Positions 10,165 through 20,647 of a stretch of 64,000 nucleotides of DNA are shown one piece after another. Position 1 is the first letter of the stretch. Every line of letters starts with the position of its first letter. This DNA is from Antedon mediterranea (lineage: Eukaryota > Echinodermata > Crinoidea > Comatulida > Antedonidae): the NCBI RefSeq assembly GCF_964355755.1, contig NC_092670.1:27269795-27333794 (forward strand), written 5' to 3'. The position numbers were made by a program, and so were the translations under genes. The notes below the pieces were generated by a model that did no database searches, was not told the DNA's origin, and saw nothing but the letters and a program-made list of their open reading frames with translations.

Positions 10165-10364
10165 TTGGAAAAAGATACGCGAAAGGTATTATTGGAAGGG
10201 GTCATTTGATGATGTTCGTAATTTTATAGCCGCCTGTGATCAGTGCAAACGGAAAGAAGTTTAAAAAAAAGCAAAAGTGCCACTTCAACCTATACCCGTA
10301 ACAGATACTGCTTTCAGACAGATCGGTATGGATATTGTTGGGCCTTTGGTAAAGACAGAAAATG
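10165..10364 (+). pseudogene. Integrase exon of a Ginger1-type transposase (zinc finger end and first catalytic Asp), with in-frame stop
   Basis: After a T-rich tract and acceptor AACAG, the frame reads WKKIRERYYWKGSFDDVRNF and then the CDQC pair (the second half of the integrase HHCC finger). It continues to FRQIGMDIVGPL, whose Asp is the first residue of the DDE triad. A TAA at 10262-10264 interrupts the frame just after KRKEV. The exon ends at 10364 if a GC donor is used (intron 10365-10994). That joins to the downstream frame exactly at the conserved Asn-Gly-Asn-Arg-Tyr junction. The stop suggests a decayed copy, or possibly a base-call error in an A-run. Confidence 0.7.
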
Positions 10365-10994
10365 GCAAGGTATCTCATGACAAATTACTGAAAAACAAAA
10401 ATGCTGTGACTGGATAAAAAAGCTAAATCAAAACGTAAAAGTAAAAAGCAAGAAGACATGAATGAAATACGTTCAGAAAACTCTGTAATTCATTCTTCAG
10501 GGCCTAAAATTACAGTTAATAATTAGTTCTGTTCGGCCTTTATTGTAATAGGGCTGAACTTAAATTTATTATTGTAAAGGCACAAGCGCAATTTCTGTGA
10601 GGTTTCTTGAAATTGTTAACTAAACTAAAATTATGACAGTTCTCTTTTTTACACTGTCAACAAAAACTAGATTTACCAAGAATCAGATGCTCTTATTATT
10701 GTCGCCGGATTTACATCGATTATGGCTATACAGTAATAATCTTTATTTCTGCCTGTTTTAATTTGATCCAAACCATGACTGGGGTAATACTGTTCAGCGC
10801 ATAGAGGTTTTACAACATTAGGCGCTATGTAAATCCACGATATTATTATTGTTCTTGTTCTTATTATATTTATTGATATTAATATTGTTATTATTATTGT
10901 TATTTCATTCGTACAGTTCGGGTGTTGTACATCTCATCATGACATTTTGATACTATTATTACGGCTTATTATATTATTATTTGCTGTGTTTCAG
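10365..10994 (+). other. Putative 630-nt GC-AG intron inside the integrase core
   Basis: The upstream exon ends AATG followed by GCAAGG, close to the GC-donor consensus GCAAGT. The downstream boundary is TTGCTGTGTTTCAG and then GTAATCGG. Splicing G to GT gives GGT and keeps both frame and the family-conserved residues. The GT donor five bases further on (10370) would break the frame. The interior is AT-rich with many TTATTATT words and no coding sequence. Confidence 0.6.
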
Positions 10995-13090
10995 GTAATC
11001 GGTACTTACTTGTATTTACGGAGTACCTTACCAAATGGGTGGAAGCTGATGCAATTCCAGATAGATCTGCTAAAACAGTGCTGAGATCTTTTATTGATTT
11101 TGTCTGCAGACATGGAACACCTTCTATATTGATTACAGACCAGGGTAGAGAGTTTTGTAATGAGCTGAATGACAGCTTCTGTAAGCTGATTGGGGTAGAC
11201 CACAGAGTTGCCTCACCATACCATCCTCAAACAGGCGGGCAAACGGAGCGCTTTAACAGAACACTTTGCACAATGCTTATGACGTTGACCAACGCAGACC
11301 AAAATGACTGGGATATACAACTCCCATACGTGTTGTTTGCCTACAGAACATCCGGGCACAAGTCTACGAAATGTGACCCATTCTCATTAGTTTACGGTAG
11401 AAAGGCTGTGTTGCCTGTAGAATTACGTATTCCCATCGTTTCGTCTAATAAAGATGACATATCCGGAACTGTTCCTTTAAAAATAAGAGTGGACGCTTTT
11501 TTGAAACTCAAAGATTCAAGGAGAAGGGCATCAGAAAATATCAAAAAAGCACAGAAAAAGCAAAAACATTATCATGATGCTGGTGTTAAAAGCAACACGT
11601 ACTATGCAGGAGATCAAGTGCTCTTGCAGAATTCCAGAAATTTGTCAAGAAAGGGAGGCAAACTTAATGCTCGATGGACTGGTCCATATATTTTAGAAAA
11701 AGTCCTCACTCACAATACATATCGACTAAAAGGAAGAAGGGCTATTGTTAACGGAAACAAGATCAGACATTACAAGTCCGATAAAACAACCTCTTTGAAC
11801 TGTCCATCATCAAGCACTAAACAGAAATGTAATACCAATGATAAGCATCTCCCTCCAAAGAAACGAAAGCGAACGCCAGACATCCCACCTGAAGTAACGC
11901 ACCATGATAACAGACCTACATCCAAGAATGGTGATATCACACCGGATGATCACATTATTAACATACCTACATCCAAGAATGTTGATGATAACGATAACAG
12001 ACCTACATCCAAGAATTATGATATCACACCGGATGATCACATTAACATACCTACATCCAAGAACGATGATATCACACTGGATAATCACGATAACATACCT
12101 ACATTAGACAATGATAATGTCGCACCGGATGATGACCATGACAACAGTAGGCCTGTATCTGATAGTGATGTGGTATACCTCAACACGAAAACTTCAAGAA
12201 AGTTATTCTTTCCTGTCGATGCCAATTGGCAGCTTGAAAAGGCAGCACCATTTGGTATCAATGTCAAAAATTTTCACAAAACTCACTTAAAATGTGAAAT
12301 GGACAAGGCAGCCAGGCCTACTAAAGTTGTTAATATGAGAGGGGACGGAAACTGTCTTTTTAGGGCTTTGAGTTATATTCTCTTTGGTGTCCAGAACTAC
12401 CATGTAGTTGTACGGGATTACATACTAAACTATATGTCCATGAACAAAAACCTATTTGAAAAAATTGAATCCAGATTATTTGAACGATACGTGGAAGACA
12501 CGAGAATGGGGGAATATGGGACATGGGGTTCGGACATCGAAATCATGGCATTTGCGACCATGTCAAATACGAATGTTTATGTTTACAGTAAATATGGAAG
12601 AAGGAAAGGGCTTCCACATTATGAATGGTTGAAATATGCACCAATAAGTAATCAGTTTGGTGATTTAGTATCTGAAAGAAACATCTACCTATCAAACTTA
12701 TGTGCACACTTTGAGCCTGTCCTGGATGTAGACAAGAAAACTTATGACGCTGAATTAAAATACACTCGTACACCATACGCACCAATCAAAAACCACCTTG
12801 CACGGAAATACTGGGATATTGTATCCGATGTGACCCTCAATGCTGCTCTGGTAGATAATTACGAAGATGAAGCGGTAATGCGTTCCGAAGGCATTATGGA
12901 CGTTATATACGTATCTGAATTCACGGACACACATTATGACATTGAAGCAGTCAACCATCTAAAAGATGATATCGATCCAAATATATTCAATTTGCTTTGT
13001 GACATGGAACATTTTCCGGAAAGGATTCATCAGAGCAACAATGAAGTACCTGGACAATTATATGTTGATTCATACAACGTCACTCTTTAA
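10995..13090 (+). CDS. Ginger1-type transposase: integrase core, GPY/F module and OTU cysteine protease
   Basis: The open frame runs without interruption to TAA at 13088-13090. Numbering from a GTG at 11039, the integrase core has D34 (ITDQGREF) and E70 (GGQTERFNRT), 35 residues apart, the D,D-35-E spacing. The GPY/F module RWTGPYILEKV is near 213-222. A low-complexity region (about 290-370) repeats PTSKN and DITPDDH. An OTU deubiquitinase-like domain follows, with GDGNCLFRALSYILFG (D436, C439) and the catalytic His in LCAHFEPVLD (H557). About 120 residues after it are unrecognised. Gypsy-like integrase plus GPY/F plus C-terminal OTU plus introns is the hallmark of Ginger1 cut-and-paste DNA transposons. 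Terminal inverted repeats with CCGG/CCGT duplications were not found. It might also be a domesticated derivative. Confidence 0.85.
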
Positions 13091-13204
13091 CTGTAGGCCT
13101 ACCTATGACCGGTAATCTCAACATACACAGAAGCATTAAATGGTGAAAAGGGTATTTGTTTACCTTATAGAGGTAAATTTCGTTAATGCTTTGATTTTTT
13201 ACAG

Positions 13205-13480
13205 GTGCTTCCGTCAAGAGGAGATTGTCGGCTTTGTCTGAAACTCATCGACGAAGAAATACCAATTGCATTTGTCGGACCAGAAAGGAGAACATAGATT
13301 CACCACAGCGGCTAATTAAAGCGTCACCATCTTTCATTGAATCAACAGAAGACGAATATCTGAGCATAAGTACGTCAAAGGCTCAAGGGGTCTAATGGCA
13401 GATAACAACAGATCAAATACAGTGTGTCCAGTGTAAACATGCAATGATGTGTCATGCGCCCTGCTTTGATCGCTACAAGG
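13205..13480 (+). pseudogene. Possible Cys-rich 3' exon remnant
   Basis: A T-rich tract with TTTACAG (AG at 13203-13204) precedes a frame open for 62 codons to TAA at 13393. In the same frame beyond it is CVQCKHAMMCHAPCFDRY, a C-x2-C-x6-C-x3-CF pattern like the Cys-rich ends of some transposases. Another frame starts RGDCRLCLK. It may be a broken C-terminal exon of the neighbouring transposase or of another element. Evidence is weak. Confidence 0.3.
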
Positions 13481-14129
13481 ATTAAAAAATTAATTAAAAA
13501 GCAGATTGTATAAAAGAATAACGCGACTAAAGGTAAGGTAAAAGTACGTGAATTAGATTGTAAATAGTGTTTATTTTTATTGTATTTTTATGTTTAAAAA
13601 ACTTTTTCATATTTACAACTTATATGATTCTGTTTCATAATGTTATGCAATTTTCTTCTATAATATGTTTTCTTTGGTCAAAGGGGCACATACAAACGTG
13701 CAACCTACCCTCGCTATGATCATCAACCTTGACGTGGTAGCGAGGCTTGCGTGCTTCCAATGTATTGGTAGCCAGACCAATGATGATCAATAACAAAGTA
13801 AAATAAATACAAACACACTTACTGAAACAAGTTTTAATAGCAATAAATAAATAAATAAATAAATATTTTTCTGTAATTATTGTTCATTATTATTACACTA
13901 TTATTATTTTATCCTGTTAATATAAGTAATGATCAATGATATATAATTTATGTTTACAAAACTCGTTCATATTTACAACTCATTCTGACAAGACAACAAC
14001 ATTTAATATTTTTGTAATTCACAATTCATACATTTATTTGTAATGTATTCATGAATTTGCTTTTCCTTCATCCAATCTACATAGTAGATGGATGAAGCTA
14101 TTGTTCTAACCACGTGACTATGTAGCGTA

Positions 14130-14132
<3 letters not shown>
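13481..14132. other. Non-coding AT-rich sequence with a short stem-loop
   Basis: No gene is seen. CCTCGCTA and TAGCGAGG (about 13708-13744) form a small inverted repeat. AATAAATAAATAAATAAATA is near 13845. The rest is unremarkable. Confidence 0.5.

Positions 14133-14203
<71 letters not shown>
14133..14203. repeat. (TA)n microsatellite
   Basis: About 70 bases of uninterrupted TA dinucleotide repeat. Confidence 0.95.
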
Positions 14204-14206
<3 letters not shown>

Positions 14207-14314
14207 AAATCAGGCATAGAACATTAATTCTAAACCGCCCGGTAATATACTGAAATTTAATTAATTAATTTGAAACGATAAAGATGAGGAAATCTGTGAG
14301 AATGAGAAAAAGTC

Positions 14315-14385
14315 GCCCCAACCGAGACTCGAACTCGGACCGCCTGCTTGATATGCAGTTGCCCTAACCATTAGACCACTGGGGC
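14315..14385 (-). tRNA. tRNA-like gene or tRNA-derived repeat, Asp-type with anticodon ATC
   Basis: On the minus strand a 71-nt cloverleaf can be drawn. The acceptor is GCCCCAG with TTGGGGC (6 pairs plus a G-T). The D arm is GTCT/GGGC, and the T arm is CCGAG/CTCGG with loop TTCGAGT. The anticodon stem ACTGC/GCAGG has one mismatch, with loop ATATCAA and so anticodon ATC (Asp codon GAU). Normal Asp tRNAs use GTC, so this may be a pseudogene or a SINE head. A-box and B-box elements look intact. Confidence 0.55.
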
Positions 14386-14456
14386 TTTCATGGTATTGTT
14401 CTTTAACTCGACCGGATAACGACCCTTTAACATTCTCGGCGTGGTACGGTTGGAAC

Positions 14457-14460
<4 letters not shown>

Positions 14461-14501
<41 letters not shown>
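14461..14501. repeat. (TA)n microsatellite
   Basis: TA repeat just outside the left end of the decamer-bounded element. Confidence 0.95.
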
Positions 14502-14505
<4 letters not shown>

Positions 14506-14979
14506 ATTAATTATACACTTGGGAGACAATTTGGCGTTTCAATCTGATACTTGGGAGACAAATACTTTTGGGAGACATTTTGATGTCTCCCTAATGTTAA
14601 CATACCGTAAAAAACACCGTCTGCAGTTGTAACTTAAGATTTGAAGCAGTCTTTCTATTCAAGTACATGTCTAAACACTTAGAATAGTTGATTTTAGTCG
14701 TAGGGGTGTTTATTAATAAAATTAAACCCTATAAGAATAAAGGGGGTTATATGTCGTGTTGTATGTATATGACATTTGGTAGACATTCAGTATTTCTTGA
14801 ATTTTCAACAAAAAACGGATTATATGTTTAGCAAATTAGTTTAGTAATGTTTCCTTAATGATTCTAAATCTGGAAAATTTGCTATACCTGAAATTTAAAA
14901 TAAACATTGTATTTATTGAAGTTTAATTAAAACAACACCATCATCAGGCGAATTAAAACTTTGAATTCAAAGATCCCAC

Positions 14980-15075
14980 TCCTCCACGCATGCGCAGTGT
15001 GCATGCATCGGGCGGCGCGCGAAGCGAGAAGAGGATCGGCGGGAAACGAGCCGTGGGGTGGTAGTGAAAAACTTT
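14980..15075 (+). promoter_or_regulatory. CpG-rich promoter-like patch upstream of the duplicated-exon gene
   Basis: This is a local GC/CpG-rich island in AT-rich DNA. It contains CGCATGCGCA (14987-14996), matching the NRF1-type GCGCATGCGC motif, and then GGGCGGCGCGCG. A plausible non-coding first exon could end at the donor GTATGC (15087) and join an acceptor CTCTAG ending 16318, 23 bases before the first ATG. Transcript data would be needed to confirm it. Confidence 0.45.
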
Positions 15076-15169
15076 TTTGATGCTTGGTATGCATAAATTA
15101 ACTACTAATATTTACTAGGCTAGTTTGAATAAAATAAAACAACTAACAACCAATAATATACAGGTCTAT

Positions 15170-15850
15170 TAAGGCTAGTGAGGCTAGGCCCGGGCCAGCG
15201 AGAGGGTCTACAAACAAGTACCCTTATTCTATACGATACGTCGTCTAGGCCTAGGGCTAGGCCTAGGCTCTAGGGCTAGGTAGGCCTAGCCTATTATGCC
15301 AAGTAGGCCTAGGTAGGTAGGCTAAGCCTAGGCTAATAGATAGGTAGGCCTATAGGGCTACTACTAGCTAGCGGGAGGGGCCTTATTAGTTAGGCCTTGC
15401 CCTAGCCTAGTCTAGCCTAAAAAGAGAGTAGCCTAGCCTAAGTAAGGCCTACCTAGGCCTAGCCCTACTCCTACTACGTACTAGTCTAGGCCTAGCCTAG
15501 GCTATATAATAATAAGCTTAGAAGGTTAGTTAAGGACTCCTATGCCTACTAAAGGTTATAATAAAATAGGCCCTCTAGGCCTAAACCTACAAAAATGTTG
15601 ACATTTACAATGTCAAATTCAAAAGGATGCCTAGCTAGAAGAGTTATAAAATACAACTCACTCTACTAAGAGCTAGGCCTACCTAGGTAGACCCCTACTA
15701 AGCCTAGAGTAGGCCTACCCTATGCCTAGGCTACTTTCTACTTCTACAGGCCTAAAGTAGCCTAGTAGTAGGCACTAGTCTAGGTTAACTTTTAGAGGGT
15801 TAGCCTATTTTTTAGGTAGCTATGCTTAGTACTCTAGTCTAGTAGAAGTG
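15170..15850. repeat. AGGCCT/CCTAGG palindrome-rich low-complexity cloud
   Basis: Dense, irregular repeats of TAGGCCT, AGGCCTA, CCTAGG and TAGCCTAG fill about 680 bases with no fixed period. Almost every word is its own or its neighbour's reverse complement. The tract lies in the presumed first intron. Confidence 0.8.
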
Positions 15851-16341
15851 GTAGGATATGAGCCAGGTTTTCTGTGACTTTTTTTTATGATTCTCATTCA
15901 TATGGATTATGGGGGCTATGAAGGCAGTACATAGGCAAGTACAGCACTTCAAAGTGCTGTACTTGCCTATGTACTTGTTTGTCTGTTAAAGATAGTCTTT
16001 AGGTTTACCATCTCATAAGTCATACCCTCTAAAAACTGATGTGCTTAGTAACCTATACTAGTACTACACAGACAAGCATATTGTATAAACTGTATAAACT
16101 AAGTAAGCCTAAATCTACTTTAACCTTACGTTAAAATGACAGTCAATTCTCAGCTGTATCACAAATTTCATTTTCAATTTCAAATAATTTTCCCTCAAAA
16201 CAGATGTAATGTTATTAGCAAGTGTACTCACTCAATGCTTGTGGTATACATTGTGTACAGTAAATAAGTGCATTTTGATTTTATAGCTATTCAAATTCTA
16301 GTTTTTTTTAAACTCTAGGAAGGTAATCAATCCTGAAACCG

Positions 16342-19300
16342 ATGGCACTCTCTTTTGAAGATGTGTTTAGAGATTTAAAGAAATCGTAAGTACACATAAT
16401 ATGAATTATATACACTAACGCCCGTATTCTTAAACCGGACTTTAGTCGTAGTTCGAGCTAAAACTTTAAAAATGACGTCATTTTAATTCATAAACCGAAC
16501 TTCAACTAAATCGCCGACTAATTCAGGCCAACCTCGACTAAATCGAGACGAATTTTGATCGATTTTTTTAGTCCTGGAGGGGGAAGGCTAAATGGTCGAC
16601 TAAATGGTTTTTAAACGATGTTTATGAAAAACGTAACAGTCATCGAGTTGTTATATTGGCCAGATATTGAAAAATGAAAATATTTATTTTTATATTAGCT
16701 TAATTAAATATTGGTATAAGTTATAATAATGAAAATCATCTTTATTTACAACCGTAAACAAATTACATTATTTTCTTCGCGCAAGTCCGACTTGAACTAC
16801 GTCACGCCATAGCGACAATGGCAGATGCGGCAATTCACCACGCGATGGAATGTTTAGGGGGCCTAGCACTTTCTTGTCACGCGATGAAGTGCGTGGTTTG
16901 TCGCGATCATACTTTGTTGGGGGCCTAGAAAATATAAAAGTTACCGTACCGCCATGATTCCTGAATATATTTTGAATATTTTGTTTGTTGTTAATCAAAA
17001 GTACTTCACTGTTAAATTGATACTGATCTTGTTCTAATAATTAACGATTAAAATTACTTTTCATGTATATAGTCCTGATGCGTAAAAAGTGTTGTAAGAA
17101 AATGGAAAGTGATATCAATGCGCAAAATTTCGTCTGCTCCTTAAATACTCTTTTGTCATTGGCCAATGTATAGCCTTTGTTACGCAGACGTGTGCAACTC
17201 GACTAAAAGCTCGACTTCATTAAGTCGAACTGCAAACTTCGACTACTTCGTTTTTGAATCGAAATTGAAGTAATAGCTCGAACTACGACTTTTTCAAGTC
17301 GAACTTCGAACTACAACTAAAGTCCGGTTTAAGAATACGGGCGATAGGGTTGATACGAGGCCTAATTCAATTATTTCCATTAAGCTTATTGATTACGTTT
17401 GACTATCATCAAATCGTTGACTTTAATTGAACTTGACTCAAATTAATAAAACCCATGTCTGTCTGTCTGTCCGGGTTTATTGAAAGACTAGGGGTTGCAC
17501 GATCTTCAAACTAATAAGTAACCCTGAGGATATAGGTGAGTATGAATCTGATAAATGATGTTTTAAATTACATTTGAAACTTGCTCTGGAGTAGGTATAC
17601 TTACTGGTAGATAAAAAACATTATTACTGTATTATTATACATTCCAGATGTGGCCAATTAAAAAAGTAGAGTTAGTTAATGTTTAAAAGTGACATTCAAA
17701 ATGGTAAGGTTGCAAATCTACAAATGCAAATATTTTCTGTACAATTAAATTCGGCTGACCTATGAATATATTAATCTAGTAATTTAGTTGAATGAGAATT
17801 TTACAACCATTTTCTGACTTGTATATTCTTTTTATTTCAGAGGTAGAATAAGGGATGACGACTCATCAAGTGATGAAGAAACGGCTACTATCTTGACTAC
17901 CACGGAAATGTAAATATTTACCAAATTGAATTGCTCAGTTTGTAATTTTTAATTTGCATTTCATTGTATAGCCCATTTTTCTAAAAAGTTAAGCTCTTTT
18001 TCAATGTTGAATTATAAGAATTTTCTTGATTTAGTCAGATTTAGCGTGAAATGTATTTTTCCGGGTGGTCAGTACTGAAGAATCCAATGTACAAATCACT
18101 ACATACATAGAAGTCTTGGTCCACGAATATATGAATAACAATTCTCTATGACTTCTTTGATATTTTACAGATGACAGGTTGATGGATTTGGAGGAGGAAG
18201 AGGAGATAATTGAGAAAAGTAAAAGAGGAAAAAGAAGGAAAGGTATGCAGAAATATGTGCTGTTTGTGTTTTAAATGTGGCTAAATATTTTTTAATTTGG
18301 CAAAAAGAAACCAAACCTTTAGTTAAATCTTTGTCTAGAGTATGAGCGACTCCACTACTACAATAGAGTACATAGAAACGTTGCACTCCCTCCACCCCCA
18401 TAAAGGGTCTGGTTCAAAAGTTTTATTACCAACCCAGATCTTTGCTCTTGGTACCCCAGAATCAATTTTTTGAAGGCAATTCAGATATCACTGAACAGTT
18501 TTGTTCACCATCTAATATGACTTAAGAATATATGAATAAATATAAAACAATTCTCTATGACTTCTTTGATATTTCACAGATGACAGGTTGATGGATTCGG
18601 AAGAGGAAGAGGAGATAATTGAGAAAAGAAGAAAAAGAAAGAAAGGTATGCAGAAATATGTGCTGTTTGTGTTTTAAATGTGGCTAAATATTTTTTAATT
18701 TGGCAAAAAAAACCAAACCTTTAGTTAAATCTTTGCCTAGAGTATGAGCGACTCCACTACTACAATAGAGTACATAGAACCGTTGCACTCCCTCCACCCC
18801 CATAAAGGGTCTGGTTCAAAAGTTTTATTACCAACCCAGATCTTTGCTCTTGGTACCCCAGAATCAATTTTTTGAAGGCAATTCAGATATCAACAGTTTT
18901 GTTCACCATCTAATATGACTTAGGAATATATGAATAAATATAAAACAATTCTCTATGACTTCTTTGATATTTCACAGATGACAGGTTGATGGATTCGGAA
19001 GAGGAGATAATTGAGAAAAGAAGAAAAAGAAAGAAAGGTATGCAGAAATATGTGCTGTTTGTGTTTTAAATGTGGCTAAATATTTTTTAATTTGGCAAAA
19101 AAAACCAAACCTTTAGTTAAATCTTTGTCTAGAGTATGAGCGACTCCACTACTACAATAGAGTACATAGAAACGTTGCACTCCCTCCACCCCCATAAAGG
19201 GTCTGGTTCAAAAGTTTTATTACCAACCCAGATCTTTGCTCTTGGTACCCCAGAATCAATTTTTTGAAGGCAATTCAGATATCACCGAACAGTTTTGTTC

Positions 19301-20647
19301 ACCATCTAATATGACTTAGGAATATATGAATAAATATAAAACAATTCTCTATGACTTCTTTGATATTTCACAGATGACAGGTTGATGGATTCGGAAGAGG
19401 AAGAGGAGATAATTGAGAAAAGAAGAAAAAGTTTGAAAGGTACATGCGGGAATATGGGCTGTTTGTGTTTTAAATGTGGCTAAATATTTTTTTAATTTGG
19501 CAAAAAGAAATCAAACCTTTAGTAAATTTTTTGTCTAGAGTATGAGCGACTCCACTACTACAATAAAGTACATATAAACGTCGGAACCCGTCAATTCAGA
19601 TCTTTGTTCTTGGTTTCTATTAATTGATTTTTAGGGAAATGCAAATATGAAAAAGTAACCCTTAGCTTTATAAATGTTTTTTGCTCGAAATGTTCTGAAT
19701 TGTCAGTTAAGAAAATATGATGTATTGTTTAAATTGTTAACCTCTCTTAATTGCACTAAAAAAATGTAATTAACTAACATATTTTTCATTGCAAGTGAGC
19801 AAAATGATGAAAAGAAAATGCTTTTATTTACAGGGAGAATGTACACAAAATGGAAAACAAAAGATGAAAGAAACTTAAAGAAACACTTCAATGACATAAT
19901 AATTGGTACAGCAAATAAGACTATACCTTGTGAGTAATGATTTTTCTGCATTATTTAGTACAGTAAATCCTATGTAACAGTAGTATTTAACTGTTATTGA
20001 TAATTAAATCCCTTGTGTACAGTTAATACTTTTATTCTGTTTTTATAGATATCATTTAAGGCCAAAAAATGTATATTTATCATTTCTGACTGCTTCCTTT
20101 TAGATGTCACTTTTAAATATGGAGAGGAAAAGCATTTTTGTATCGATGGCGATTTAGAGCCAATTTCTAACAACTAGATGGTACGCTTGCTTCGCTCGCG
20201 TACCATCTAGCATCATGTCTATGCTGCCAATCAGCTTGATTGGCGCTTTCTCGTCTGTCCACGACAGTGGCTGTATGAACTGGTACACCAGGTGTAACTC
20301 CCCTACTTGTCTTCGAAATATGTACTAGGTTCAGCAGTGTGTGTACACTGGACCTACGCTTTATAGTCCTTATGCGAGAAGAAAAAAAAAACAGGGCATA
20401 CTCTTTTCAAAAAGTTTGGATGTTTTTTTTTCATGTAATAACACATAATAAACCATCAATTAATAATTAGAGATATTATTATTGGTTTTTTTTTTGTATT
20501 GTAGCTAAGAATGAAGCTTTGACATTTTTAAACAAATATATGCTGCATGAGAGCTATCCATGGAAGACCGTAAGATCAAAAGTTATGAATGAACGAGTAA
20601 AGAGGCAAAGACAAATTAAAGAAAGGATGGAGATAATGGAGATGTGA
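16342..20647 (+). CDS. Multi-exon gene with four tandem copies of a charged exon; unknown nuclear-type protein
   Basis: Exons with consistent phases are 16342-16385, 17841-17909, 18178-18242, 18580-18645, 18978-19037, 19374-19439, 19834-19929 and 20505-20647. They total 609 nt, giving 202 residues plus TGA. All introns are GT-AG. The start is MALSFEDVFRDLKK. An acidic/Ser stretch (DDDSSSDEE) follows. Then come four copies of an acidic-then-basic segment (LMDSEEEEEIIEK followed by a K/R-rich run). The last two exons give a Trp/Lys/His-rich region, WKTKDERNLKKHF, and then LHESYPWKTVRSKVMNERV, reminiscent of Myb/SANT-like modules in transposon-derived proteins. The basic runs suggest nuclear localisation. 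I do not recognise the gene. Exon 3 needs a second acceptor 7 nt inside the copied exon (18178 rather than 18171) to keep frame. Confidence 0.6.
16419..17343. mobile_element. 0.9-kb non-autonomous DNA transposon with about 40-bp terminal inverted repeats
   Basis: The left end CGCCCGTATTCTTAAACCGG continues ACTTTAGTCGTAGTTCGA. The right end is its reverse complement with one or two changes (about 17304-17343). The copy sits in the first coding intron of the gene. AACTTCGACTA-type words recur near both ends. No transposase is seen inside. The target duplication is unclear (flanks TAA and ATA), so the superfamily is uncertain. Confidence 0.8.
18100..19620 (+). repeat. About 400-bp tandem repeat carrying one exon per unit (four copies)
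   Basis: Exon starts are at 18171, 18580, 18978 and 19374, so periods are 409, 398 and 396 bp. Each unit has the TTTGATATTTCACAG-type acceptor, the exon, the GTATGC donor (GTACAT in the last) and a shared intron containing TCCACCCCCATAAAGGG. Units 2-4 are nearly identical. The last degrades after about 19520. Confidence 0.9.
20104..20177 (+). CDS. Possible alternative terminal exon
   Basis: The acceptor CTTCCTTTTAG ends at 20103. In the phase left by the exon ending 19929, it reads 24 codons (YVTFKYGEEKHFCIDGDLEP and four more residues) to TAG at 20175-20177. Use of this exon in place of 20505-20647 would give a 179-residue protein. AATAAA occurs at 20447-20452. It could equally be an exonised repeat. 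Confidence 0.4.
20174..20210. repeat. Perfect 13-bp inverted repeat overlapping a stop codon
   Basis: CTAGATGGTACGC (20174-20186) and GCGTACCATCTAG (20198-20210) pair perfectly around an 11-nt loop. The TAG stop of the alternative exon lies in the left arm. It may be the terminus of a repeat that runs to about 20390. Confidence 0.8.
20211..20390 (+). repeat. Dispersed repeat, copy 1 (shared with 46961-47125)
   Basis: GGTGTAACTCCCCTACTTGT, then TGTACTAGGTTC and a GTACAC motif, parallel the segment at 47040-47100 in the same orientation. The family is unknown to me. It may be a SINE-like or MITE-like sequence. Confidence 0.5.

Noticed and set aside
10370-10994. GT-AG intron using the GTATCT donor at 10370
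   Set aside because: It would shift the integrase frame. The GC donor five bases earlier keeps frame and conserved residues.
11810-12088. Frames on both strands over the DITPDDH repeat
   Set aside because: Shadows of the low-complexity linker in the integrase-OTU protein.
16768-16998. 76-codon minus-strand frame inside the intronic inverted-repeat element
   Set aside because: No recognisable transposase motif, and too short to support a gene.
18165-18401. 78-codon minus-strand frame
   Set aside because: Antisense to the repeated exon unit; no domain.
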